DNA of 9,336 nucleotides from Bacteroidota bacterium (GTDB lineage: Bacteria > Bacteroidota > Bacteroidia > Chitinophagales > Chitinophagaceae). Location of the stretch: positions 1 through 9,336 of the forward strand of contig JAEZDA010000113.1 in the NCBI GenBank assembly GCA_023433345.1, written 5' to 3'. A program made the position numbers and the translations under genes. Each line of letters starts with the position of its first letter. Within the stretch, counting starts at the first letter, position 1. The notes below the pieces were generated by a model. It was not told the DNA's origin and searched no databases. It was given only the letters and a program-made list of their open reading frames with translations. Of this stretch, positions 1 to 6,986 are shown in pieces.

Positions 1-558
1 ATAGATATGCATTACCGGCACCTGGTGGCGGGGCTGGCAATCATTAAACATTCTTCTTCCCATTGAACCAGTAACCGCTGCAATGGCGGCAAAGCGATCA
101 CTGCGGCATGCAAGGTAATAAGATAGAAAACTGCCATTAGACATTCCGGCGGCATAAACCCTTTCTTCATCTATTGAATAATGTGCCGCGATCGTATCAA
201 TAAGAGCTTCGATAAAGCCAGCGTCATCCACATCAGAGCCCATAATTCTTCCAAAGTTCCAAAATCTTTTCTTCGTGAGCTTTTCTATAGTGCCGTCAGG
301 ATGAGCTATTATAAAGTTTCCGGTGTCTGCAATCGGGCGGAAGTCACCTCTGCCTGCATGGATATTTCCGCTGGATCCATAGCCGTGCAAGCGAATAAGC
401 AATGGAACCTTTTCAGATGGAGAATAGCTTGCAGGAACATAAAAAGAGTATGTTCTTTCGATTCCGCCATGCCGGAAAGAACCATGCACAGTTTGTTGCG
501 CGCTGAGTATGCCAGGGCAGTAAAGTATCAGTAATAAAAAGAAAATTCTCCTCAACAT
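1..558 (-). CDS. Secreted PHB-depolymerase/LpqC-type esterase, 3' end beyond window
   Basis: The minus strand is open from an ATG at 558-556 to base 1 (186 codons, no stop), so the C-terminal part lies outside the window. Residues 1-20 form a signal peptide: MLRR, a hydrophobic core, then a likely cut after LSA. The mature part reads as an alpha/beta hydrolase of the polyhydroxybutyrate depolymerase / LpqC / feruloyl-esterase group. An oxyanion-hole strand PLLIRLHGYG spans about 52-61, and the nucleophile elbow GMSNGS is at 138-143 with Ser140 as probable catalytic serine. The last visible residues, PVMHIY, sit where this family continues into its catalytic-Asp loop (usually HGTxDxxVP). The role is inferred: hydrolysis of an ester substrate in the periplasm or outside the cell; the substrate cannot be told. 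The gene follows the lipoprotein gene on the same strand by 56 bases with no terminator between, so the two may be cotranscribed. The family call is firm. Confidence 0.88.
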   Translation of the reverse strand, partial: MLRRIFFLLLILYCPGILSAQQTVHGSFRHGGIERTYSFYVPASYSPSEKVPLLIRLHGYGSSGNIHAGRGDFRPIADTGNFIIAHPDGTIEKLTKKRFWNFGRIMGSDVDDAGFIEALIDTIAAHYSIDEERVYAAGMSNGSFLSYYLACRSDRFAAIAAVTGSMGRRMFNDCQPRHQVPVMHIY

Positions 559-614
559 TAATTGTGAATAATTGCTCTTTCGTACTTTAAGAACTTAAGA
601 AATTGCATCTTCAA

Positions 615-1478
615 TTACGCCGGCTTATATTTAAATAACAGTACCCAGGTTTCTCCAATAGCAAGGTCGTTTACCAACATTTTTGAGGGCAATCCGTTCG
701 CATTGTATTGGTAGGTGTTTACGATCTCCATCCATGGAAAGCCATCCAATGTTTCATTTTGAGTGAGAATATTGTTTACCGGGAGATATTCAAGAAAGAG
801 AGTTTCGCCAAATGGAATATCGCGGTGCGCGCGATAATTAGACATAAACGTAAAAGGGTGCAGTTTATCATCATAGGTGAAAATGGAAGTTGAGTGCAGT
901 TCCGGAACACCGCTTCTCATTGTCCAGGAATTTGTTTGAAGAATATTGCCACGCGCATCCAGCATGGAAGTGTCTGTTTGCTGGTAAGGCGAACTAAGAG
1001 ACCCTGGGAAAACATCCGTTACAGAATATATTTTCGAAGGTGCGTAGGAAAATTTACGGACATATGTACTGATGTCAGGGCCTGGCGAGCCGGGATCAAG
1101 AATTAATCTGATGCTTGAATCTTTTGTTATTTTTCCGGCTGCATCGTAGAAAAGATAGGTCCACAAAGTATCAATGGATGGAAGGCCTCTTTCAACGACC
1201 CGCTTCAAATAAGGAACCGTGTCATTGCCATGATAGTAGTAATCATACACCTGGAAATCTCCGAAGGTGGGGCTTTCCGCCATCGTAACCACCCGGTTCA
1301 GATTGTCATAGACAAATGAAATCGCCGTAAGCGTGTCACCGTTTTCGACAATTTCTATCCGGTCGAGGTAAATGCTGTCGTTACTACCTGGCGGAAGAGG
1401 GTTTTGACCCAGGTCGCTTTCTTTTTGACAGGAAACAAGAGCAAGGCCGATAAAAATGCAAAGGAGTAACCGGATCAT
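615..1478 (-). CDS. Lipoprotein of unknown function with YD-like repeats
   Basis: This 287-residue protein starts with a lipoprotein signal peptide: MIR, a hydrophobic stretch to residue 15, and the lipobox L-V-S-C with the lipidated Cys at 17. The mature protein begins CQKESD. Its K+3, E+4 and D+6 pattern resembles the lipoprotein export signal known from Bacteroidota, which would place it on the outer face of the outer membrane (inference). Behind a Gly/Pro/Asn-rich linker (about 23-34) the body is beta-rich. It has several spaced units of the type aromatic-D-x-x-(G/N)-(R/K)-(I/V): YDNLNRV 57-63, YDAAGKI 111-117, LDARGNI 173-179 and YNANGLP 258-264. These recall YD/RHS-like strands and secreted DUF4595-like proteins, but I cannot assign a family. 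It is the first gene of a possible two-gene unit with the downstream esterase, and is divergent from the Nif3-like gene. Confidence 0.82.
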   Translation of the reverse strand: MIRLLLCIFIGLALVSCQKESDLGQNPLPPGSNDSIYLDRIEIVENGDTLTAISFVYDNLNRVVTMAESPTFGDFQVYDYYYHGNDTVPYLKRVVERGLPSIDTLWTYLFYDAAGKITKDSSIRLILDPGSPGPDISTYVRKFSYAPSKIYSVTDVFPGSLSSPYQQTDTSMLDARGNILQTNSWTMRSGVPELHSTSIFTYDDKLHPFTFMSNYRAHRDIPFGETLFLEYLPVNNILTQNETLDGFPWMEIVNTYQYNANGLPSKMLVNDLAIGETWVLLFKYKPA

Positions 1479-1505
1479 ATTATTTAAAATTTAGGCTGAA
1501 AGTTA

Positions 1506-1523
1506 AGGGAATATCTTTTCCCT
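1506..1523. repeat. Short perfect inverted repeat in divergent intergenic region
   Basis: AGGGAA and TTCCCT flank a 6-base spacer (TATCTT) in the 89 bases between the divergent lipoprotein and Nif3-like genes. It could be an operator-like dyad or chance. It has no T-run of terminator type. No Bacteroidota promoter with both elements could be found on either strand of this gap. Confidence 0.3.
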
Positions 1524-1567
1524 GGAACTCACTACGAATTCGCCTGCAAATTTTCTAATTTTATCCG

Positions 1568-2662
1568 ATGCTTGTTCAAAATATTATAAACAGCTTGGAA
1601 GCGATGGCGCCGCCGGTGCTGCAGGAGCCTTATGATAATGCCGGATTGATTACAGGAAAGGGCGAATGGGAATGTACCGGTGTGTTGGTGTGCCTCGACA
1701 CTACTCCCGAAATTATCGACGAAGCAGTGGAAAGGAAGTGTAATATGGTTGTTTCGCATCATCCCATAGTTTTCAAAGGCCTGAAAAAGATAACCGGGAA
1801 GAATTATGTGGAGGAGACGATAATAAAGGCAATTAAAAATGATATAGCCATTTACGCCATCCACACTAACCTTGATAATATTCTAACGGGGGTGAATTTT
1901 AAAATTGCGTCTGTGTTCGGATTGCAGAATACACGGGTGCTATCTCCCAAACCATCGATGCTGCAAAAACTGGTGGTGTTTGTACCTGCGAGTCATAAAG
2001 ATGCGCTGTTGAATGCCCTGTTCGAAAATGGCGCCGGTGAAATCGGAAATTATTCTGAATGCAGCTTTAGTTTGGAGGGAGAAGGGAGCTTTAAGCCCGG
2101 AGAAGGCGCTGATCCATATTCCGGAAAGATGGGTTTAAGAAGTATTGAGAAGGAGGTTCGGATAGAGGTGATCTTTGAAAAATGGAAAAAGGCGAAGATT
2201 TTGGGTGCAATGAGAGGTGCTCATCCCTACGAAGAGGTTGCATATTATTTATCTTCTCTGGAAAATGATTATGCTGAAACCGGTTCAGGCATTATCGGGG
2301 AGCTCGCTGTTGAGGTTTCGGAAGAGGAGTTTCTTAAGCATATAAAAAAGGTGTTCGATGTGAAAGTGGTTCGGCATACCGAATTGCTGGGAAAAAAGAT
2401 TAGAAGGGTGGCCTTGTGCGGCGGTGCGGGGTTTTTCCTGCTCCCGGATGCAATGCGTTCAGAAGCAGATATTTACATCACATCAGACGTAAAGTATCAT
2501 GAGTTCTTCGAGGCCGATGGGCGCATTTTGCTGGCAGACATAGGGCACTACGAAAGTGAGCAATTCACCAGTGAACTGCTGGTTGAACATTTGCTGCAAA
2601 ATTTCCCTAACTTTGCCGTCCTAAAAACGGGCCTGAACACTAATCCTGTTCGTTATTTGTGA
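1568..2662 (+). CDS. Nif3-like dinuclear metal centre protein (YqfO/YbgI family, long form)
   Basis: A 364-residue Nif3/DUF34 family protein. Family-typical metal ligands are visible: His64-His65 in VSHHPIVFKGL, His99 and Asp103 in IHTNLDN, and His327 with Glu331 in GHYESEQ. The last pair has the H-x3-E spacing seen in E. coli YbgI. At 364 residues it is the long form. The region of about 130-230 between the two Nif3 halves, ending in GAHPYEEVAYYL, matches the PII/CutA-like insert of Bacillus YqfO-type proteins. The short form (about 250 residues) lacks this insert. Members bind two metal ions in a toroidal hexamer. The reaction is not firmly established; a role as GTP cyclohydrolase I type 2 or in metal handling has been proposed. 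The start at 1568 gives the usual N-terminus, with PYDNAGLITG at 21-30. The zinc-ribbon gene follows on the same strand after 89 bases; I recall this pair as a common arrangement in bacteria. Confidence 0.93.
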   Translation: MLVQNIINSLEAMAPPVLQEPYDNAGLITGKGEWECTGVLVCLDTTPEIIDEAVERKCNMVVSHHPIVFKGLKKITGKNYVEETIIKAIKNDIAIYAIHTNLDNILTGVNFKIASVFGLQNTRVLSPKPSMLQKLVVFVPASHKDALLNALFENGAGEIGNYSECSFSLEGEGSFKPGEGADPYSGKMGLRSIEKEVRIEVIFEKWKKAKILGAMRGAHPYEEVAYYLSSLENDYAETGSGIIGELAVEVSEEEFLKHIKKVFDVKVVRHTELLGKKIRRVALCGGAGFFLLPDAMRSEADIYITSDVKYHEFFEADGRILLADIGHYESEQFTSELLVEHLLQNFPNFAVLKTGLNTNPVRYL

Positions 2663-2751
2663 GCTGCGTGAAGGTATGCGGTACAAGTGAGTGAACAAGG
2701 ATGCCGGGCTTTGCACCCAGGCCTGCAAAAAAATAAAAACCAAAATACAAT

Positions 2752-3504
2752 ATGGCAGTAAAAGAATTTTCAGTTGAAGAAAAACTGGTATCGATGATCC
2801 GTTTGCAGAAGATCGACAGCAAGCTGGATGAGATCCAGATTCTGAAAGGAGAGTTGCCGATGGAAGTGAAAGACCTCGAAGATGAAGTTGAAGGACTTCA
2901 TGCCCGCCAGACGCGCGTTGAGGAAGAGATCAACGGCATCAATGAATTCATTGAGCAGAAGAAGGAAGCGATCAAGGAAGCGCAGGCTATGATTAAAAAG
3001 TATGAGAAGCAAAGTGAGAATGTAAAGAACAGCCGTGAGTTTGAGGCGATAAATAAGGAGATCGAATTACAACAGCTTGATGAGAAAGTAAGTGAAAAGC
3101 ATATAAAAGATGCTACCGAAGAGATAGCTGAGAAGGCCCGCCAGCTTGAGCTTGCAAAAAAGGCAGTGGCTACAAAGGAAACGAATCTTAATAACAAGAA
3201 GGGAGAGCTGGAAAAAATTATTAAGGACACGGAAAAAGAGGAAAAGCATTACGCAAAGGATGTGGATGAAGCGCGTGGCCAGGTGGAAGAGCGTTTGCTG
3301 CACAGTTATGATCGCATTCGTAAAAATTTCCGTAATGGCCTGGCAATTGTTCCAATAGAACGCGACAGTTGCGGAGGATGTTTCCATGCAATTCCGCCTC
3401 AAAAGCAGAGTGAAATTAAGCTTCACAAAAAAGTAATGGTGTGCGAGAATTGCGGTCGCATTTTGGTGGACGCTGATTTACACGACAGCGTGACGGTTAA
3501 GTAA
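2752..3504 (+). CDS. Coiled-coil protein with C-terminal C4 zinc ribbon (CT398-like)
   Basis: A 250-residue protein with two parts. Residues about 10-185 are rich in Glu, Lys and Gln in heptad-like order and should form a long antiparallel coiled-coil hairpin. They include the family-typical stretch VKNSREFEAINKEIE at 91-105. Residues about 200-240 form a four-cysteine zinc ribbon: C207-x2-C210 (DSCGGC) and C231-x2-C234 (CENCGR). This architecture matches the zf-RING_7 / CT398 family, also called C4-type zinc ribbon proteins. In other bacteria, members have been linked to secretion or flagellar partners and to nucleic-acid binding, but no general function is known and none is claimed here. 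There is no signal peptide, so the protein is probably cytoplasmic. The gene is followed by a strong intrinsic terminator and probably ends a unit with the Nif3-like gene. Confidence 0.92.
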   Translation: MAVKEFSVEEKLVSMIRLQKIDSKLDEIQILKGELPMEVKDLEDEVEGLHARQTRVEEEINGINEFIEQKKEAIKEAQAMIKKYEKQSENVKNSREFEAINKEIELQQLDEKVSEKHIKDATEEIAEKARQLELAKKAVATKETNLNNKKGELEKIIKDTEKEEKHYAKDVDEARGQVEERLLHSYDRIRKNFRNGLAIVPIERDSCGGCFHAIPPQKQSEIKLHKKVMVCENCGRILVDADLHDSVTVK

Positions 3505-3527
3505 TTTTTTTAAAGATAATTTTTTTG

Positions 3528-3553
3528 AGGGGTCTTTCAAGGCCCCTTTTTTT
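3528..3553 (+). terminator. Rho-independent terminator after zinc-ribbon gene
   Basis: AGGGGTCT pairs with AGGCCCCT (8 bp including one G-U) around a TTCA tetraloop, followed at once by a T-tract at 3547-3553. It starts 24 bases after the zinc-ribbon stop and separates that unit from recN. Upstream A/T runs on the other strand are weaker, so it acts mainly on plus-strand transcription. Confidence 0.9.
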
Positions 3554-3595
3554 ATTGAGGATCGCTTTAAAAATTGCCTAATTTGCCGCCACTAT

Positions 3596-5272
3596 ATGCT
3601 TTCCAGGTTACACATTCAGAACTTTGCCATCATTGATAAACTTGATATCAGTTTCTCGCCTCACCTTAATATTATTACCGGTGAAACAGGTGCAGGGAAA
3701 AGCATCCTCATGGGTGCACTGGGCCTGATATTGGGAGAACGGGCGGATAGTTCGGTACTTTCAGGGGAAAACAAAAAGTGCGTGGTTGAAGGATATTTTC
3801 TAAAGCCCGAAGATGAGCGTGTGAAAGAGTTTTTCCTGGAGAATGACCTGGATGTGGAGCAGGAGATAATTTTGCGGAGAGAGATTTCATCGGCCGGGAA
3901 GTCGCGTGGTTTTATCAATGACACCCCTGTAAACCTCTCGCAGTTAAGAGAGCTTTGCCAACATCTTGTAGATCTTCACCAGCAATTTGACACGCATGAC
4001 CTGGATGATGCACACTTCCAAAGAAGTGTGCTTGATGCCCTCGCGGGAAATGGCAGCCTGCTTTCTCAGCTTGAAGTTTCTTTCAGGGAATGGCAAAGTG
4101 TTTTAGAGGAATTGAATAAATTGAAGACTGCACGAAACAAAGCTCTTCTTGAATACGATTACAATAAATACCTCCTTGACGAACTTGAGGCGCTTTCCCT
4201 GCAACCCGGAGAGCTGGAGAATATTGAGGCCGAACTGAAACTACTTAGCAATGCCGAGCAGGTAAAAGGCAGGCTGGGCGAAATAAATTTCGTTTTGAAT
4301 GAAAGCGAAGAGCCGGTTGTGCAGCAGCTTAAATCACTTCAACATAAGCTCGGAAGCCTGGCGGAGTTTCATCCGAAGGTTGCCGAATTGCAACAGCGTT
4401 TATCCGCTACCGTTATAGAGCTGGCGGATATTGCTTCTGAAATTGAAAGGATGGGTGGGGAAGTAGTGTACGATGCGCAGAGAATTGAGATGATAAATGA
4501 AAGGCTTGCAGAAGGCTACAGGTTGCAGAAAAAGCATGGCGTGCAGGATACACAGGGGTTGATAGAAAAACTGGATGTATTGCGACGGAGTGTGACGCAA
4601 TTGGAAACAGACAGCGGTAATATCTCAGAGCTTGAGAAGAAGGCAGTTGGCACCAGGGAAATAGCGATGGAACTTGCAAGGAAAATTTCTGAAAAGCGGA
4701 AACAGGAAACGGACGGATTTGTGAAAAAGGTGAATGCTCTTCTCAAACAGGTTGGGATGCCGAATGCGCGTATACACGTGAGCGTTAGTGAAGGTGAGCT
4801 GGAGATCAATGGAATTGACAGGATCGCGTTTCTGTTTAATGCCAATGTTCCTGCCGGCAAGCCCGATGGGGAACGATTTGAACCATTATCAAAAGTTGCA
4901 AGCGGTGGGGAGCGCAGCAGGCTTATGCTGAGCATTAAAAGCCTCGTTGCAAAGAAGCTGCAATTGCCAACATTGATCTTTGATGAAATTGATTCCGGGA
5001 TAAGCGGGGAAGCGGCGAAGCAGGTGGGAAGGATAATGAAGGAACTTTCACAGAATCACCAGATCATATCCATCACTCATCAGGCGCAGGTGGCGGCGAG
5101 GGCTGATGCGCACTATTTTGTGTTCAAAGAGATGAGGCAGCAGCAGATCAACACTTCGGTTAAGAAGTTGGACATGGAGGAACGTGTGAAAGCTATCGCC
5201 CAGATGTTAAGCGGCGAGAAGCCTACAGCAGCCGCAATCGAAAACGCAAGGGAGATGGTGGATGAGAATTGA
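3596..5272 (+). CDS. recN: DNA repair protein RecN (SMC-like ATPase)
   Basis: A full-length RecN of 558 residues (E. coli RecN is about 553). RecN is an SMC-like ATPase that acts early in double-strand break repair with RecA. The N-terminus MLSRLHIQNFAIID is family-typical. The Walker A motif GETGAGKS lies at 29-36. A long middle section (about 155-375) is rich in Leu, Glu and Lys and should form the coiled-coil arm. The ABC signature SGGER is at 436-440, Walker B TLIFDE at 459-464 with Glu464 as the catalytic base, and the H-loop His495 lies in ITHQAQVA. All catalytic motifs are intact. The start at 3596 is only 42 bases past the terminator of the preceding gene, so recN must have its own promoter or depend on read-through. 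No SOS-type operator was recognised. fabI follows after 44 bases and could be cotranscribed. Confidence 0.97.
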   Translation: MLSRLHIQNFAIIDKLDISFSPHLNIITGETGAGKSILMGALGLILGERADSSVLSGENKKCVVEGYFLKPEDERVKEFFLENDLDVEQEIILRREISSAGKSRGFINDTPVNLSQLRELCQHLVDLHQQFDTHDLDDAHFQRSVLDALAGNGSLLSQLEVSFREWQSVLEELNKLKTARNKALLEYDYNKYLLDELEALSLQPGELENIEAELKLLSNAEQVKGRLGEINFVLNESEEPVVQQLKSLQHKLGSLAEFHPKVAELQQRLSATVIELADIASEIERMGGEVVYDAQRIEMINERLAEGYRLQKKHGVQDTQGLIEKLDVLRRSVTQLETDSGNISELEKKAVGTREIAMELARKISEKRKQETDGFVKKVNALLKQVGMPNARIHVSVSEGELEINGIDRIAFLFNANVPAGKPDGERFEPLSKVASGGERSRLMLSIKSLVAKKLQLPTLIFDEIDSGISGEAAKQVGRIMKELSQNHQIISITHQAQVAARADAHYFVFKEMRQQQINTSVKKLDMEERVKAIAQMLSGEKPTAAAIENAREMVDEN

Positions 5273-5316
5273 TTGATTTCAATTGATTAAATTTATTGCT
5301 TAATAATAATAATGGT

Positions 5317-6129
5317 ATGAGCTACGGATTATTGAAAGGAAAAAAAGGGATAATATTTGGCGCGTTGGACGAGAAGTCGATCGCGTGGATCACAGCGTTA
5401 CGCTGCCATGAAGAAGGCGCGCAAATTGTTTTAACGAATGCACCGGTGGCCATGCGTATGGGAGAGATCAACAAACTTGCGGAGAAGGTGAACGCACCGG
5501 TGATTCCCTGTGATGTGAGCAACAATGAAGATGTAGAGAACCTGATTGTAAAAGCAAAAGAGCATTTTGGGGGCAGTTTCGATTTTATTCTTCATTCTAT
5601 CGGAATGAGTTTGAATGTGAGGAAAGGAAAACACTATACCGAATTGGATTATGGCTTTAATACCAAAACGCTGGACATATCTTCAATGAGTTTACATCGC
5701 GTGCTTGCCACTGCAATGAAACATGATGCGTTGAATGAGTGGGGAAGTGTTGTGGCTTTAACATACATAGCCGCTCAACGTGTTTTCCCGGATTACAGCG
5801 AGATGGCTGATGCAAAGGCCTTGCTTGAAAGTGTGTCACGCAGTTTCGGTTATCATTACGGCACCAGGAAGCATGTTCGGGTAAATACAATTAGCCAATC
5901 TCCCACTAGAACGACAGCGGGAAGTGGAGTAAAGGGCTTCGACGGCTTTATTGATTACGCTGAAAAAATGAGTCCCCTTGGCAATGCAAGCGCAGGAGAT
6001 TGTGCAAATTATATTGTCACATTATTTTCGGATCTCACAAGAATGGTAACGATGCAAAATCTTTATCATGATGGAGGTTTCTCCAGTACCGGGGTTTCGC
6101 AGTCGATCGTGGATAAGATGGAGGAATAG
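5317..6129 (+). CDS. fabI: Enoyl-[acyl-carrier-protein] reductase (NADH), FabI
   Basis: FabI reduces the enoyl-ACP double bond in the last step of each cycle of type II fatty-acid synthesis in the cytoplasm. I chose the ATG at 5317, giving 270 residues, because MSYGLLKGKKGIIFG is the family N-terminus. The frame is open from a TTG at 5296, but that would add only an Asn-rich leader (LNNNNG). In 270-residue numbering, the nucleotide-binding segment GALDEKSIAW lies near 15-24, and HSIGM follows the NAD-binding strand near 93-97. The active-site residues are Tyr150, Tyr160 and Lys167, with the FabI-type Y-x6-K spacing in YSEMADAK. The substrate-loop region ISQSPTRTTAGSGVKGF corresponds to E. coli ISAGPIRTLAASGIKDF. 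It is a classical FabI rather than FabV, FabL or FabK, with no truncation. It follows recN by 44 bases and may share its transcript. No terminator was identified directly after it. Confidence 0.96.
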   Translation: MSYGLLKGKKGIIFGALDEKSIAWITALRCHEEGAQIVLTNAPVAMRMGEINKLAEKVNAPVIPCDVSNNEDVENLIVKAKEHFGGSFDFILHSIGMSLNVRKGKHYTELDYGFNTKTLDISSMSLHRVLATAMKHDALNEWGSVVALTYIAAQRVFPDYSEMADAKALLESVSRSFGYHYGTRKHVRVNTISQSPTRTTAGSGVKGFDGFIDYAEKMSPLGNASAGDCANYIVTLFSDLTRMVTMQNLYHDGGFSSTGVSQSIVDKMEE

Positions 6130-6136
6130 TTTGTAG

Positions 6137-6158
6137 TTGGTAGTTCCTGGTTGGTAGT
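6137..6158. repeat. Two TTGGTAGT direct repeats
   Basis: TTGGTAGT occurs at 6137-6144 and 6151-6158, just after the fabI stop, within a run built from GTAGT/TGGT units. The TTCCTGG between them (6144-6150) is complementary to CCAGGAA at 6188-6194, which would close a 37-base loop. I recall TTGGTAGT-like runs in other Bacteroidota intergenic regions, but this is unverified. Confidence 0.45.
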
Positions 6159-6233
6159 CATTGATCCGCGTTAGTTGCTGCGATTTGCCAGGAAGGAATT
6201 TCAAGACAAATGTGCTTAGGATGCGATCGAATT

Positions 6234-6336
6234 GAGATTTCACCCAAAGGAATACATAAGAATACAAGAGCCCACAAAGAAAACACTCAGTTCCGCGATC
6301 TTATGTATTTCTTTACGCCCTTCGTGTGAAATTCTC
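6234..6336. repeat. Long imperfect inverted repeat (hairpin element)
   Basis: The left arm at 6234-6261 and the right arm at 6299-6336 are imperfect reverse complements around a 37-base centre. The inner 11 bases AATACATAAGA (6251-6261) match the right arm (6299-6309) perfectly. The outer GAGATTTCAC pairs with GTGAAATTCTC apart from one extra base. Between these the arms differ in length (7 against 16 bases). GCGATC also occurs twice in direct orientation (6224-6229 and 6295-6300). The structure resembles a dispersed intergenic hairpin or miniature element; copy number cannot be judged here. Confidence 0.65.
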
Positions 6337-6507
6337 AGGCTGTTGGGTTTAGTCCCCGGTGGCAGATAAGAGTCAGCCGATCATTATAGGTAACAAAATT
6401 TTCACCGGACATTAATGGTTTTGTAGGTTTGCCTTCGATTCTTATCGTGGCGGGAAACCCGGTTTATATTAGCAATTCTCAAAATAATATTTACGACTAC
6501 TATTAGC

Positions 6508-6625
6508 TTTTTTTTGGGGGCGCCCCCTCGACTCTGCGGTCGGGGCGGGCTTTCCGCTCATAGTCCGGCGCAATGCCAACGCGCAGGGCTTCACTGGGCT
6601 ATCCGCTGCAATCCCTGGCGCGGGT
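6508..6625. repeat. GC-rich structured repeat block with GGGCTWTCCGCT units
   Basis: A run of eight T (6508-6515) leads into the perfect palindrome GGGGGCGCCCCC (6516-6527) and about 100 bases much richer in G and C than the flanks. Inside, GGGCTTTCCGCT (6547-6558) and GGGCTATCCGCT (6596-6607) are direct repeats with 11 of 12 bases equal. Each is followed after a short gap by CC(T)GGCGC. I recall similar strings (CCGCTGCAATCCCT) from Bacteroidota intergenic repeats, which suggests a dispersed element. It could be a non-mobile REP-like sequence or a structured RNA. The function is unknown. Confidence 0.6.
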
Positions 6626-6681
6626 TTTATTCTCACGAAAATAAATCATCTCGTTTTGTGCTACGTTTCAGGTGCGTATAC

Positions 6682-6705
6682 AAAAAAGCCGGACGATCGT
6701 CCGGC
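6682..6705 (-). terminator. Intrinsic terminator of the DUF2795-type gene
   Basis: GCCGGACGATCGTCCGGC (6688-6705) is a perfect 18-base palindrome that can fold into a 7-bp GC-rich stem with a GATC loop. On the minus strand it is followed by six T (A-run at 6682-6687). It lies 34 bases past the stop of the minus-strand gene. The plus strand has no T-run after the hairpin, so it is one-directional. Confidence 0.88.
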
Positions 6706-6739
6706 AAACAAATATCTTTAAATACTTACTTTTTACTGA

Positions 6740-6961
6740 TCAGTATTCATCTTCATTAAAGAAGAAATCTTCCTGGCTTGGGTAATCGGGCCAGATATCA
6801 TCTAACCCTTCATAGATCTCACCCTCATCATCCAGTTCCTGGAGATTTTCAATTACCTCGATAGGAGCGCCGCTCCGGATGCTGTAATCGATCAATTCAT
6901 CCTTGGTTGCGGGCCATGGTGCATCTTCAAGGTGTGAGGCAAGTTCGAGAGTCCAGAACAT
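6740..6961 (-). CDS. Small acidic DUF2795-type protein
   Basis: I chose the ATG at 6961-6959, giving 73 residues that start MFWTLELASHLEDAPWPATK. The frame stays open upstream to 7054, but that extension (FDLNSSPQKHFWLFPTN and onward) looks unlike the family and would overlap the promoter described below. The protein is strongly acidic, especially in its C-terminal half: EGLDDIWPDYP, then FFFNEDEY at the end. The central part DELIDYSIRSGAPIEVIENLQEL recalls the DUF2795 fold, a small helical domain of unknown function in which a proline/alanine turn separates helices. Close relatives with the same DAPWPATKDELI and DDIWPDYP segments are, as I recall, widespread in Bacteroidota. The gene has its own promoter and terminator and so forms a single-gene unit. 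No function is known. Confidence 0.87.
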   Translation of the reverse strand: MFWTLELASHLEDAPWPATKDELIDYSIRSGAPIEVIENLQELDDEGEIYEGLDDIWPDYPSQEDFFFNEDEY

Positions 6962-6986
6962 AAGCGAACAGGGTTTTAATTTTTTG

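Larger units (their letters stand above)
6130..6739. other. Gene-free intergenic stretch with repeats and structured DNA
   Basis: About 610 bases between fabI and the DUF2795-type gene hold no convincing protein gene on either strand. From left to right there are: short TTGGTAGT repeats; an imperfect inverted repeat; an AT-rich piece (about 6340-6507) in which I see only a small CGGG-AAA-CCCG hairpin; a GC-rich block; and a palindromic terminator. Base composition changes sharply at 6516, which fits a mosaic of small inserted repeat elements rather than decayed genes (inference). Confidence 0.7.

Noticed and set aside
181..534. Plus-strand frame of 117 codons at the left edge
   Set aside because: It is the shadow of the minus-strand esterase, which has a signal peptide and a GxSxG motif. 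The plus-strand frame shows no family features.
2701..2736. 11-codon frame and small GC hairpin between the Nif3-like and zinc-ribbon genes
   Set aside because: Too short to support as a gene, and the hairpin (with one bulge) is followed by A, not T. I see no further evidence for a leader peptide or attenuator.
3555..3585. Possible recN promoter: TTG (3555-3557), 21 bases, TAATTTG (3579-3585)
   Set aside because: The second element is one base short of TAnnTTTG and would leave almost no leader before the ATG at 3596. It is suggestive only.
5296..5316. TTG start giving a 7-residue longer FabI
   Set aside because: The extra residues are Asn-rich low complexity, while MSYGLLKGKKG from the ATG at 5317 is the usual FabI start.
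6516..6527. GGGGGCGCCCCC as an intrinsic terminator
   Set aside because: The T-run lies before the palindrome on the plus strand, and the minus strand has A, not T, after it. It also leaves almost no loop, so it does not fit a terminator.
6514..6759. 81-codon plus-strand frame starting with TTG in the GC-rich block
   Set aside because: It runs through the repeat block, the palindromic terminator and into the DUF2795-type gene on the other strand. Its Arg/Gly/Cys-rich sequence resembles no family and reflects the GC-rich repeat.
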